A DNA stretch of 50,034 nucleotides, taken from contig VHDH01000012.1 in assembly GCA_016871445.1 (NCBI GenBank), positions 1 through 50,034 of the forward strand. The letters run 5' to 3'. The DNA is from Verrucomicrobiota bacterium (GTDB taxonomy: Bacteria; Verrucomicrobiota; Verrucomicrobiia; Limisphaerales; SXTU01). Numbering within the stretch: position 1 is the stretch's first letter; every line of letters starts with the position of its first letter. Made by a program: the position numbers and the translations under genes. Below the pieces are notes generated by a model. That model saw nothing but the letters and a program-made list of their open reading frames with translations. It was not told the DNA's origin and searched no databases. Of the stretch, positions 15,322-23,887 are shown piece by piece.

Positions 15322-18300
15322 ATGAAATCGTTGCTTGGCCTCGCAGTACTCACGACGGGTTTGCTTTCCACCACCTCCGCCGCGCCTGTCCCGCTCTTTG
15401 ACGGCAAATCCCTCGCCGGGTGGGAGGGCGAGACGAACAAAGTCTGGCGCGTCCGCGAGGGCGTCATTGTTGGCGGGTCGCTGGAGGGGAATCCGCGCAA
15501 TGAGTTCCTCGCCACGCGCAAGAGCTACAAGAATTTCCACCTCCGCTTCGAATACAAGCTGGTCGGCACGCAGGGCTTTGTGAACGGCGGCGTGCAGTTC
15601 CGCAGCAAGCGCATCCCGAATCCGCCGAACGAAATGTCGGGTTACCAAGCGGACATCGGCGCGGGCTTCTCGGGCTGCCTTTACGATGAGTCCCGGCGGA
15701 ACAAAGTCCTCGCACAGGCGGACACGAACTTCGTGGCGCGGCTCGAAAAGCCCGGCGAATGGAACAGCTACGAGGTCGTGGCCAGCGGCGCGCAAATCCT
15801 TCTCTTCATCAACGGTCAGCGCACCGCCATCTGGGTCGAGTCGGAGAAAGGCATCGAGGACGCCGGCGTCATCGCGCTGCAAATCCATGGGAACTGCAAG
15901 GCGGAGATTTCCTTCCGCAATCTCACGATTGATGAGTTGCCGGCTTCGGCCATCCCGCCCGAGGCGGAGATTCTCAGCCGGTTCGGCACCGCGCAGCCGG
16001 GCGTGCCAGTCGGACCGTTTGCGGACGGCAAATTCGCGCTGGGCGCAAATGAAGTCGTCGTGTTCGTCGGGCAGGAGAACTTCGTGCGCGAGTCGAAGGC
16101 GGGTGAACTCGAGGCGCTGCTGGCGTCGGCCTTCGCCGCGAAAGCCCCGCGCTTCCGCTCAATGGCATGGGAGGCGGACACGGTTTACGAGCAGTGGCGC
16201 GACTTGAACTTCGGCTCGTGGGCGCGGCAGCTCGAAGCGGCGGGCGCGACCATCGTGGTGGCGCAGTTCGGGCAGATGGAGGCGCTCGACGGCGTGGCGC
16301 GGCTGCCGGAGTTCACGGCGGCGTATCACCGGCTGCTGGACCAGTTCGCGACGCGCACGCGCAAGGTGGTGCTGGTCTCGCCGGTGCCGTTTGAGAAGCC
16401 GCTCGCGTCGCACGCGCCGGATCTGACGAAGCGCAACGGCGACGTGCGGGCCTACGCGGACGCGGTGCGCGACATCGCCAAGCAGCGCGGGGCGGTTTTC
16501 GTGGATGTGTTCACGCCGCTCGCTGTCCGCGCGCCTGGCCAGCGACTCACCGAAGACGGGATTCACCATACGAGCGACGGGTTGCGGGAGTTCGCCTCGC
16601 TAGCGGCGCGGCAGCTCGGGGCAGAGGCGAAATTGTCCGCCGAGTTGGAACCGCTGCGCGCCGCTATCTTGCGAAAGAACCAGCTGTGGTTTGACGCGTG
16701 GCGGCCGGCGAACTGGTCGTTCGTCTATGGCGACCGCGTCAACCAGATGTTCGGCAAGGCCGGCGGCTCGGAGCCGTCGCTGAAGGAATCGTTTGAGCGC
16801 CAGCGCCCGCTGGTGAACGCGGCGGACGCGCGGATTCACGCGCTCGCCAAAGGAGCGGCACCCCACCCCTCACCCGCCCTTCGGGCACCCTCTCCCCTCC
16901 TCGGAGGAGGGGAGAGGGATGGGGTGAGGGGTAGTCTCCCGGATGCAAAGGCACCTGCTCCGGCACTTTCCCCCGAGGAACAACTCGCGACCTTCACCGT
17001 TGCCGCGGGCTACCAAGTAAACCTCTTTGCCTCTGAGCGCGACGGTGTGGTGAAGCCGACCCAATTCGCGTGGGACGAGAAAGGCCGTCTCTTCGTGGCC
17101 TGCTCGCCCACGTATCCGCAGACGCTCGCGAGCGCGCCACCCGCCGACTACATCCTTGTGTTGGAAGACACTGACGGCGACGGCAAGGCGGACAAGTCGT
17201 GGCGTTTCGCCGAGGGACTAACGATGGTGCAGGGCGTCGAGCCCGGCGCAGGCGGCCTCTACGTTTGCGACTTTGACCAGCTCCTCCACCTGCGCGACAC
17301 GAATGGCGACGGCAAGGCGGACCAACGCAAAATTATCTACGGCGGCTTCGGCGTCGGCGACACGCACCAACTCATCAACAGCATCTGCCACGGGCCGGAC
17401 GGCAGCCTGTGGTTTTCGCAAGGGCTGCACGCATTCTCGCGCGTCGAGACGCCGTGGGGCATCGCGCGGCTGGACCGCGCGGCGGTGTGGCGCTTGAACC
17501 CCCGCACGCTGCGGCTGGAGGGTTTCTTCGGCGGCGGCATGGCGGGCGCAAACTGCTGGGGCGTGGCCTTCGACGACTTCAACCAGGTCTTCCACAAGTC
17601 CGGCGACCGTCCGCACGGCTACTGGAGCGTGCCCGGCTTGGTGCGCGGCGCGAGTCCCAGCGGCAGCAGCGTGGCGACGGAAGCAAACTCCGCGTATCGC
17701 AACTCACCCGAGCAATACCATTCCGTCGGCCCCCTTTTCGACACGTCGCCGAAGACCACTTCGCTCGACATCGTCGGCACGCGCGCGCTGCCGGATGACG
17801 TTCAAGGTGCGGCGCTCATTGGCGGTTACTTTGGCGCGGTGGTCGAGCTGCACAAGTTCGAGGACGCCGGCTCGGGCTTCAAGACCACGCAGCTGCCCAA
17901 GCTGCTCAAGTCGTCGAACGCCGCGTTTCGCCCGGTGGACGTGAGCGTCGGCCCGGACGGCGCAATGTATGCGGCGGACTGGTTTAACCCCATCATCGGC
18001 CACTATCAGGCCAGCTACGCCGACCCGCGCCGCGACAAAGCCCACGGCCGCATCTGGCGCATCACCGCGAAGGACCGCCCGACCGTTAAACAGCCGAACC
18101 TGGCCGCGATGAAGCCCGCCGAACTGCTCGGACAACTCAAGTCGCCTGAGCGCTGGACGCGCTACCAAGCCAAGCGCCTGCTCTTTGACAAGCCGGCGAA
18201 TGAAGTGCTGAAGGCGGCGGATGAGTTCGTGGCGAAGCTTCCGTCGGCGACGCCCGCCGACGAGCGCGTGTTGCTCGAGGTCATTGGCATCTTCGAGGCG

Positions 18301-19068
18301 CACGAGTCGCCGCGCCCGGCGTTGCTTGCGAAGTTGCTCGCTGCAAAGGACGCCCGCGTCCGCGCCTACGGAGCGCGCGTGGCCGGGATGTGGGCGGACC
18401 GCTTGCCAAACAACGCGCTTCTGCTGACCGAGTGCGCGAAGGACGAGAACGCCCGCGTGCGCTTGGAGGCGGTCGTGGCCGCGAGCTACCTCGCTGGCCC
18501 GAGCGCGGCCAGCGTGGCGCTCACGGCGTTGGACAAGCCGACGGACAAGTTTCTCGACTACGCGCTGCGCCAGAGCACGCGCGCGACGCAGTTGGCGTGG
18601 GCGAAGCCGTTCGCGGCCGGCCAGCTCCAGCTCGCGAGCGCCGCGCAAGGCGAATACTTGCGGAAGCTCCTCAGCGCCGCGCCAAAGACGGCGTCGCCGG
18701 GCGAACAGCTTTACGAGATGGCCTGCCTGCCGTGCCACCAGCCTGAGGGCAAAGGATTGCCCGGCGTTTATCCGCCGCTGGCCGGCAGCGACTGGGTGCG
18801 CGGCGACAAGGCCCGCATCATCAAGGTGATTCTCCACGGCCTCACCGGCCCCGTGACCGTCGCGGGCCAGAACTTCGGCCACTTGCCCAGCTCCGTCCCC
18901 ATGCCGGCACTCGGCGGCCTGACCGACGAGCAAATCGCCGACGTGCTGACCTTCGTGCGCGCGAGCTACGGCCAGCAGGCGTCACCGGTGACAGCGGCAG
19001 AGGTGAAGTCCGTTCGCGATGCAAACGCCAAACGCGAACAGCCATGGACTGCGGCGGAGTTGAAGTAA
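15322..19068 (+). CDS. Giant fusion: DUF1080 - SGNH-like - PVC-type dehydrogenase - HEAT - cytochrome c
   Basis: A 1248-residue secreted multidomain protein. Signal peptide about 1-20; DUF1080 about 22-210; an SGNH/GDSL-like domain about 240-440; a low-complexity linker about 500-550, part of which is encoded by a nested palindrome; a PVC-type membrane-bound dehydrogenase beta-propeller about 555-920, with two DTDGDGKAD/DTNGDGKAD Ca-binding-like motifs; HEAT-like helical repeats about 930-1110; and a cytochrome c domain with CLPCH (Cys1135, Cys1138, His1139). In the SGNH part the usual GDS nucleophile is replaced by VGQENF (about 247-252), while DGIHHT near 412 keeps the His, so hydrolase activity is doubtful. 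Probably a periplasmic sugar-oxidising protein that passes electrons to its own heme; this is inference. A perfect 7-bp hairpin starts right after the stop. Confidence 0.93.
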   Translation: MKSLLGLAVLTTGLLSTTSAAPVPLFDGKSLAGWEGETNKVWRVREGVIVGGSLEGNPRNEFLATRKSYKNFHLRFEYKLVGTQGFVNGGVQFRSKRIPNPPNEMSGYQADIGAGFSGCLYDESRRNKVLAQADTNFVARLEKPGEWNSYEVVASGAQILLFINGQRTAIWVESEKGIEDAGVIALQIHGNCKAEISFRNLTIDELPASAIPPEAEILSRFGTAQPGVPVGPFADGKFALGANEVVVFVGQENFVRESKAGELEALLASAFAAKAPRFRSMAWEADTVYEQWRDLNFGSWARQLEAAGATIVVAQFGQMEALDGVARLPEFTAAYHRLLDQFATRTRKVVLVSPVPFEKPLASHAPDLTKRNGDVRAYADAVRDIAKQRGAVFVDVFTPLAVRAPGQRLTEDGIHHTSDGLREFASLAARQLGAEAKLSAELEPLRAAILRKNQLWFDAWRPANWSFVYGDRVNQMFGKAGGSEPSLKESFERQRPLVNAADARIHALAKGAAPHPSPALRAPSPLLGGGERDGVRGSLPDAKAPAPALSPEEQLATFTVAAGYQVNLFASERDGVVKPTQFAWDEKGRLFVACSPTYPQTLASAPPADYILVLEDTDGDGKADKSWRFAEGLTMVQGVEPGAGGLYVCDFDQLLHLRDTNGDGKADQRKIIYGGFGVGDTHQLINSICHGPDGSLWFSQGLHAFSRVETPWGIARLDRAAVWRLNPRTLRLEGFFGGGMAGANCWGVAFDDFNQVFHKSGDRPHGYWSVPGLVRGASPSGSSVATEANSAYRNSPEQYHSVGPLFDTSPKTTSLDIVGTRALPDDVQGAALIGGYFGAVVELHKFEDAGSGFKTTQLPKLLKSSNAAFRPVDVSVGPDGAMYAADWFNPIIGHYQASYADPRRDKAHGRIWRITAKDRPTVKQPNLAAMKPAELLGQLKSPERWTRYQAKRLLFDKPANEVLKAADEFVAKLPSATPADERVLLEVIGIFEAHESPRPALLAKLLAAKDARVRAYGARVAGMWADRLPNNALLLTECAKDENARVRLEAVVAASYLAGPSAASVALTALDKPTDKFLDYALRQSTRATQLAWAKPFAAGQLQLASAAQGEYLRKLLSAAPKTASPGEQLYEMACLPCHQPEGKGLPGVYPPLAGSDWVRGDKARIIKVILHGLTGPVTVAGQNFGHLPSSVPMPALGGLTDEQIADVLTFVRASYGQQASPVTAAEVKSVRDANAKREQPWTAAELK
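16865..16932. repeat. Nested palindromic repeat inside the giant fusion CDS
   Basis: Outer arms 16865-16875 and 16922-16932 (ACCCCTCACCC / GGGTGAGGGGT) enclose inner arms 16888-16902 and 16904-16918 (15-bp perfect stem, 1-nt centre) and a small GCCC-TTC-GGGC hairpin (16876-16886). It is 68 bp of almost pure purine/pyrimidine strand asymmetry, quite unlike the coding sequence on either side. It keeps the reading frame open and encodes about residues 515-537 of the fusion, in the linker between the SGNH-like and dehydrogenase domains. Similar sequences are common in intergenic regions of environmental genomes. Confidence 0.85.
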
Positions 19069-19087
19069 CTCGACATTCCATGTCGAG
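19069..19087 (+). terminator. Hairpin directly after the giant fusion gene
   Basis: CTCGACA (19069-19075), loop TTCCA, TGTCGAG (19081-19087) form a perfect 7-bp stem starting on the base after the TAA stop. No T-run follows, so if it ends transcription it would be a non-canonical or Rho-assisted signal. It may instead protect the 3' end of the mRNA. It also lies beyond the 3' end of the convergent DUF4956 gene. Confidence 0.45.
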
Positions 19088-19158
19088 CGGTTGCGCGCGC
19101 GGCGGGCGAGCGGGACTAGAGCGAGCAACCAAAAGCGACAAGCAATGTCGCACTTGGA

Positions 19159-19848
19159 TTACAACTCTGACTCGTCCTCGGCCTTGAGCGTGGTGACTTG
19201 CGAGGCGCCTTCGAGGGAGTTCACTTCGTTTATTAGCTCATCCACGCGGTTGGGATCGCGTAGCAGCAAACGGAAAGAGAAGTCCGCGCCTTCGTAGCCG
19301 GTGTGCGTGCGCTGGCTGGCGAGGTGGACCTTGCGCGAGTGACGGTTTAGCAGGTGGCTTAATTCCATCAATTCACCGGGCGAGCGCGCCCAGTGCAGGT
19401 TAAGGATCAGGTCATAGCGATGCCGTGCACCAAAGTTGGTGAACCACAGATAGACCATCAGCCCGAAGACGATCAGCGCACCAACGACTGTGGTGGAAAA
19501 CTTTTGCGTGCCGCAACCCATGCCGATGAAGATGGACGTGAGGACGAAGGTGGTGTCGAGCGTGTCGCGCAGGATGTTACGAAAGCGGACAATGGCAAAC
19601 ACAGCCATCATGCCGAAAGCGGTGACGATATTGTTCGAGAGCACGGTCATCACCAGCGATACGATGACAGGCGTGACCACGAGCGCGTTCACAAAGGAAC
19701 GCGAATAACTCAGGCCCGCGTGGGTAAGCATGTAGGTCCACGCCAGCGTCTGGCCAAGAATGAAGGAGAGTAACAAGCCGAGGACGACGGCGGGGATATT
19801 TGGCGGAGCCAGCGAAGTGTCACCTTGGAAAAAAATCCACTCGTTCAT
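19159..19848 (-). CDS. DUF4956 membrane protein
   Basis: A 229-residue inner-membrane protein of the DUF4956 family, with four or five helices in the first 140 residues (about 19-40, 53-72, 75-92, 98-118, 120-138). The conserved MMAVFAIVRFRNILRDTLDTTFVL segment (about 80-103) is the family signature. The C-terminal 80 residues are cytoplasmic and ACT/ferredoxin-like in pattern (RYDLILNLHW...DFSFRLLLRDPNRVDELINEV). Elsewhere the family often sits beside VTC polyphosphate polymerase and CotH genes, but neither is visible here. Function unknown. Convergent with the giant fusion. Confidence 0.85.
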   Translation of the reverse strand: MNEWIFFQGDTSLAPPNIPAVVLGLLLSFILGQTLAWTYMLTHAGLSYSRSFVNALVVTPVIVSLVMTVLSNNIVTAFGMMAVFAIVRFRNILRDTLDTTFVLTSIFIGMGCGTQKFSTTVVGALIVFGLMVYLWFTNFGARHRYDLILNLHWARSPGELMELSHLLNRHSRKVHLASQRTHTGYEGADFSFRLLLRDPNRVDELINEVNSLEGASQVTTLKAEDESEL

Positions 19849-19964
19849 GCGGGTTAAATGTTTGGGTTAGGTCTGGGAAGAAATATTGAGAACAAGAGCT
19901 TGAATTACGAGAAAAAAACCTGTGGCGGCGCACTTTCCTGATGAATTTGTTTTTTGATCGGTGC

Positions 19965-21026
19965 TTACCGCTGATACAGCGGGATGTAGTGATAAGGCAT
20001 CGCTAAAATCATCGTATAAACCGCCGTGCAGAAAGTTGGGCCCACGCCTCCACGGCCGCGAGCCTCCCAGTATGCCAGGTCGCCTTGCTTAACAACCTGT
20101 GACAGCAAGATGTTCTTGGTCTTTGGATACCATTTCTGCCAGGTATCACCGCCAATCATATATTGGGCGCAGGCGGCGTAAAAATTCCCATAGGTGAACC
20201 ACTCGTGATCCTCGCGAAGATTGTCGAATAGATAAGCAGAACCCTTCTTCACCATTGGGTCGTCGTAGAGTCCGCAGACTTGCAGGGAGTAAATCGCAGC
20301 CGCTGTGCGCGCGAAGCCCGGGTCACGATTGGGCTGGTAGCAAAAACCGCCGGTGCGCTCGTCTTGGCAGCGCTTCACGTAAAGGACCGCCTCATCAATG
20401 GTACGCTGCGGGACTTCCAACCCGCCGTTCTTCGCCGCGCGGATGGCCACCAGCGAGAGTACCGTAACGGATATATCGGCGTCCTTTGCGATTGGCCGGT
20501 AGCGCCAGCCACCCTCGTGACCTGGCTCGCTGGCCTGCGCGCTGATGATGACTTTCACAGCCTTGGTGAGCTTGGGCAGCATGAGCGGAGACTTGGTCTG
20601 CCCGTATAGCTCCGCAAGCGCAATGGTAGCGATGCCATGCGAATACATGTATTGGCCGTCGCTCCGCATGTTGTAAAGGCCGTCAGGTCCGATGGAATCG
20701 AGGAGGTAATTCATCCCTGCCGTGACGTTCTGACCGAACTCGCCCTCCCCAGGAAGATGGCCGGCGGCCTGAAAGGCCATTAACGTATAGCCGGTCATGG
20801 CGACCTGCCGGCGCTGTTCATCGCCGCTGAAACCCCACGCGCCGGAGGGTTGCTGCTTCGAGGCGAGATACTTGAGCCCGCCCTTAATCACAGCCTCAGT
20901 CTTGGCATCCACGATCACCGTGTCCTTGGGTCGCGCGGCGGAGCCGGGCGCGCCGGCAGCAAGGGCGGAGAAAGTGAATGCACCGCAGTAGAGCGCAACA
21001 ACAATGGCGGAGAGCAACGATTTCAC
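19965..21026 (-). CDS. Secreted prenyltransferase/squalene-oxidase repeat protein
   Basis: A 353-residue protein with a signal peptide (about 1-23) and alpha/alpha-toroid repeats of the prenyltransferase/squalene-cyclase type (repeats near 44-75, 100-125, 140-165, 195-230, 255-285). They show the QQPSGAWGF and RTGGFCYQP QW-like motifs. It lacks a DXDD catalytic motif of squalene-hopene cyclase and is exported, so it is not expected to make terpenes. Proteins of this kind are numerous in Planctomycetota/Verrucomicrobiota with unknown role. Start codon GTG 21026. Divergent from the Gfo/Idh/MocA gene with 186 bp between. Confidence 0.86.
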   Translation of the reverse strand: MKSLLSAIVVALYCGAFTFSALAAGAPGSAARPKDTVIVDAKTEAVIKGGLKYLASKQQPSGAWGFSGDEQRRQVAMTGYTLMAFQAAGHLPGEGEFGQNVTAGMNYLLDSIGPDGLYNMRSDGQYMYSHGIATIALAELYGQTKSPLMLPKLTKAVKVIISAQASEPGHEGGWRYRPIAKDADISVTVLSLVAIRAAKNGGLEVPQRTIDEAVLYVKRCQDERTGGFCYQPNRDPGFARTAAAIYSLQVCGLYDDPMVKKGSAYLFDNLREDHEWFTYGNFYAACAQYMIGGDTWQKWYPKTKNILLSQVVKQGDLAYWEARGRGGVGPTFCTAVYTMILAMPYHYIPLYQR

Positions 21027-21212
21027 AATGCAATAACCCAGTAGCCGACGCTGTAAGGTTCACGAAAAATTCATGCGAAGGCGACGGAAAATGAAATGCG
21101 TCGGTCAGTGACACCGCCGATCGAAGCTAAGAAAACTGTGGGTTCCTGTCACACGGATCGCGGGTCACTTGCGTTTGGGGACTAGGCCTTCATAATCACA
21201 CCCACGTTGCGC

Positions 21213-22289
21213 ATGAGTAAAATTAACTTCGCCATCATCGGCACCGGCGGCATCACGCTCCAAAACCACCTGCCCGGCCTCGCGCTTTGCCGGGACGTAA
21301 AGGTTCACGCACTGTGCGATGCGAATCCGACCACGCTCGAAACCGCCCGCCAACAGACCGGTGCGCCCGTTACCTCGACGAACTGGGAAGACATCGTCAA
21401 GCGCGATGACATCCATGCGCTCATTATCGCGACACCGAACGCGTTTCACCCGCCCGTGGCCATCGCCGCTGCGCGCACGGGCAAACACATCCTGTGCGAG
21501 AAGCCGCTCGCGCTCAATGCCGCCGACGCGCACGCGATGGCCGACGCCGCAGACCAGGCGAAGGTCCGCCACATGACCGCATTTACCTACCGTTTCGTCC
21601 CGGCGATGCGTTACCTAAAACATCTCGTGGACCAAGGCGAATTGGGCCGGCCATACCACTACCGCTCGTGCCGCCTCCAAGACTGGGGCACGCGCAACGT
21701 CGGCTGGCGGCAGCGGAAGCAGTTGGCGGGCACAGGCGAGATCGGCGACATGCTTTCGCATCGCATTGACTTCGCGCACCATCTCATCGGCCCGATGGCG
21801 CGGCTGGTGGCGAATTTAAAAAACCTTACGCCGATGCGCGACGGCGCGCCGAACGACACGGACGACTGGGTGGCAATCCTCTCCGAGTTTAAATGTGGCG
21901 CGAGCGGCGTGCTGGAGAGTTCGAAGCTCGCCAGTGGCACGAACGAAAGTTGGCGCAGTCCTGACCGCGTGGAAATCAACGGCAGCGAGAGCAGCTTCAG
22001 CTTCACCACGGGCTCTTGGAACGAACTGCAACACGGTAAAACCGGCGGCCCAGGATTGAAGCCGGTCACGATTCCGCGTGAGTTTTACACTTGGCCCGGC
22101 TCGCCGCGCGACCCAAGCGCAGGCGATCCGCTAGTGAGCTTCCGTTACGACCAAGCAGTCGAATTTGTAAACGCCATTCGCGAGCAGCGCTCGTGTAGCG
22201 TGACCTTCCACGATGGCGCACGAATGCAGGACGTGACGGATGCGGCATTACGATCCGCTGAGACACGGCAGTGGGTAGAGTTGGCATGA
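21213..22289 (+). CDS. Gfo/Idh/MocA family oxidoreductase
   Basis: A 358-residue NAD(P)-dependent sugar dehydrogenase. The N-terminal Rossmann fold begins with INFAIIGTGGITLQNH (GxGG pattern, about 3-18) and includes ALIIATPNAFH (about 70-80) and the family CEKPLALN (about 95-102, Lys97). The C-terminal alpha/beta domain includes GEIGDMLSHRIDFAHHLIGP (about 177-196), with the conserved Asp/His expected in the active site. Related enzymes oxidise sugars at C3 or inositols. I chose ATG 21213; a TTG two codons upstream is less likely. It leads a run of sugar-related genes on the same strand. Confidence 0.93.
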   Translation: MSKINFAIIGTGGITLQNHLPGLALCRDVKVHALCDANPTTLETARQQTGAPVTSTNWEDIVKRDDIHALIIATPNAFHPPVAIAAARTGKHILCEKPLALNAADAHAMADAADQAKVRHMTAFTYRFVPAMRYLKHLVDQGELGRPYHYRSCRLQDWGTRNVGWRQRKQLAGTGEIGDMLSHRIDFAHHLIGPMARLVANLKNLTPMRDGAPNDTDDWVAILSEFKCGASGVLESSKLASGTNESWRSPDRVEINGSESSFSFTTGSWNELQHGKTGGPGLKPVTIPREFYTWPGSPRDPSAGDPLVSFRYDQAVEFVNAIREQRSCSVTFHDGARMQDVTDAALRSAETRQWVELA

Positions 22290-22600
22290 GCACGCGGCGA
22301 GGGTAACTGAATTTAGGATATCCATTGCTCAAGGCCTACGGGCATAATTTGGATAATTTTGACCTGATCTTGTCTTAACACAGCTCCCGCTCGCCGTTCA
22401 TTTGACCCTAGTTCAACCGCGGCAACCACTAACACATTCGCCAACTCCCAAGCCGGTCATTGCCGCGCCCGCGCGGCCCACGTCAATTTTTACCCGCTTG
22501 CGGCTTGCCTTCGCCTACATTCCCGGCAGACATTTCATGGCGCAATTGTCATCTGGCGACCATCCAGCGCGATGAACGCGGAACGAAACGGCTTTTGATT
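22290..22600. other. 311-bp gap between Gfo/Idh/MocA and aldo/keto reductase genes
   Basis: No gene, repeat or RNA seen. An AT-rich stretch at about 22305-22380 could hold a promoter for the aldo/keto reductase. The reductase reading frame is open upstream to 22460, but that part lacks family similarity. Confidence 0.5.
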
Positions 22601-23740
22601 ATGGAACTGACACGCACTGCTTACGGCACTTGGAGCGGGGGCCGTTACATGCACTTCGGCGAGGCGCTCAGCGAGGAGCGTTACCTGAGCTGCATCCGGC
22701 ACGCCTATGAGAAGGGCATTCGCACTTTCATGACGGCGGACGTTTACAGCAACGGCGAGGCCGACACGATGCTGGGCCGCGCGTTGCAAGGCGTTTCCCG
22801 CGACAACTACTGCCTCATCGGCATCATCGGCCACGACATTTACCCCGGCAAACGCGATGGCGCAAAAGGCTTCCTCCGCTTTACCGACCCGCGCCTACGC
22901 AAGCCCGACCAATACGCCGGTTACCTCCGAATGGCCGCTGAAAAGTCGCTCGAGCGCATTGGCACCAATCGCTTCGACGCGCTGTTCCTGCACAATCCCG
23001 ACTCCATCGGGTACTCGAACGATGCAGCATGGAAAGGCATGGAGGCGCTCAAAACCGCCAAGCTCACCAGCCGCCTCGGTATCGCGCCGGGGCCGGCAAA
23101 CGGTTTCTCCCTCGATATCATCCAGTGCTTCGAGCGCTTCCGTGGGCTGGTGGACGAAGCGATGATCATTCTTGGCCCAATGGAGCCCTGGCCCGGCGGC
23201 TACGTGCTTCCCGCCGCGGAGAAAAATGGCGTCAAGCTCATCGCGCGCGTGGTGGATTACGGCGGGTTGTTCCACGACGACGTAAAGCCCGGCCACACTT
23301 TTGGCCACGGCGACCACCGCACGTTTCGGCCGGCCGGCTGGGTCGAGGCGGGCAATGCAAAGATCGAGCAAATGCGACCCATCGCCCAGAAATACGGACT
23401 TTCCCTGCTGCAACTAGCCTGCCTCTGGACGCTTGCGCAAAAGGCGGTAAAAAGCGTCATTCCCACGCATATCCAAGAGGTTGGCGCGAACAACAAACCG
23501 ATCGAAGCGAAGATTAGCGAGCTGGCCACGCTGCCAGAGATCAGCCTGACCGCCGATGAAATCGAAACCATTCGCCGCATCGGCGACAACAAGGGCTGCA
23601 TGAACCTCAAGGGCGCGCACCCTGAATTCCTAGGCGAAGCCCAGCCCGACCAATGGCCGCTGACGCCCGAGTTGGAAGCCGTTGCTCGGCGATGGGGCGT
23701 GGACCCCAAGCGAGACCTGACTTACGCCCACGCGGCTTGA
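22601..23740 (+). CDS. Aldo/keto reductase family protein
   Basis: A 379-residue TIM-barrel protein of the aldo/keto reductase superfamily. The N-terminus has AYGTWSGG and FMTADVYSNGEADTMLGRAL (about 45-64), which corresponds to the AKR D..Y catalytic region. FDALFLHNPD (about 125-134) carries the expected His, and the C-terminal part shows the usual LACLWTLAQKAVKSVIPT (about 269-286) cofactor segment. The protein is longer than typical AKRs (about 320) because of an insertion around residues 70-115 and a C-terminal tail. ATG 22601 was chosen because the AKR fold starts there. Possibly reduces or isomerises sugar-derived aldehydes with neighbours Gfo/Idh/MocA and ThuA. Confidence 0.88.
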   Translation: MELTRTAYGTWSGGRYMHFGEALSEERYLSCIRHAYEKGIRTFMTADVYSNGEADTMLGRALQGVSRDNYCLIGIIGHDIYPGKRDGAKGFLRFTDPRLRKPDQYAGYLRMAAEKSLERIGTNRFDALFLHNPDSIGYSNDAAWKGMEALKTAKLTSRLGIAPGPANGFSLDIIQCFERFRGLVDEAMIILGPMEPWPGGYVLPAAEKNGVKLIARVVDYGGLFHDDVKPGHTFGHGDHRTFRPAGWVEAGNAKIEQMRPIAQKYGLSLLQLACLWTLAQKAVKSVIPTHIQEVGANNKPIEAKISELATLPEISLTADEIETIRRIGDNKGCMNLKGAHPEFLGEAQPDQWPLTPELEAVARRWGVDPKRDLTYAHAA

Positions 23741-23887
23741 GTCAACAGAGTGCAGTCGCAGCGTAAAGCGCTTGGAGCCGCTCTGGGTTTTGGACTTAGG
23801 TGCTGGGCCTTGGTTGTTGCCCAAAATTGAATGCACTCGGCCGCCTGCCAGTCACTTTCCCTCATCACTAACCCCCAATCCACACCT

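Noticed and set aside
17704-18933. A 409-codon minus-strand frame opposite the giant fusion
   Set aside because: Arg/Gln-rich, no motifs; mirrors a strongly coding plus-strand frame with a cytochrome c motif.
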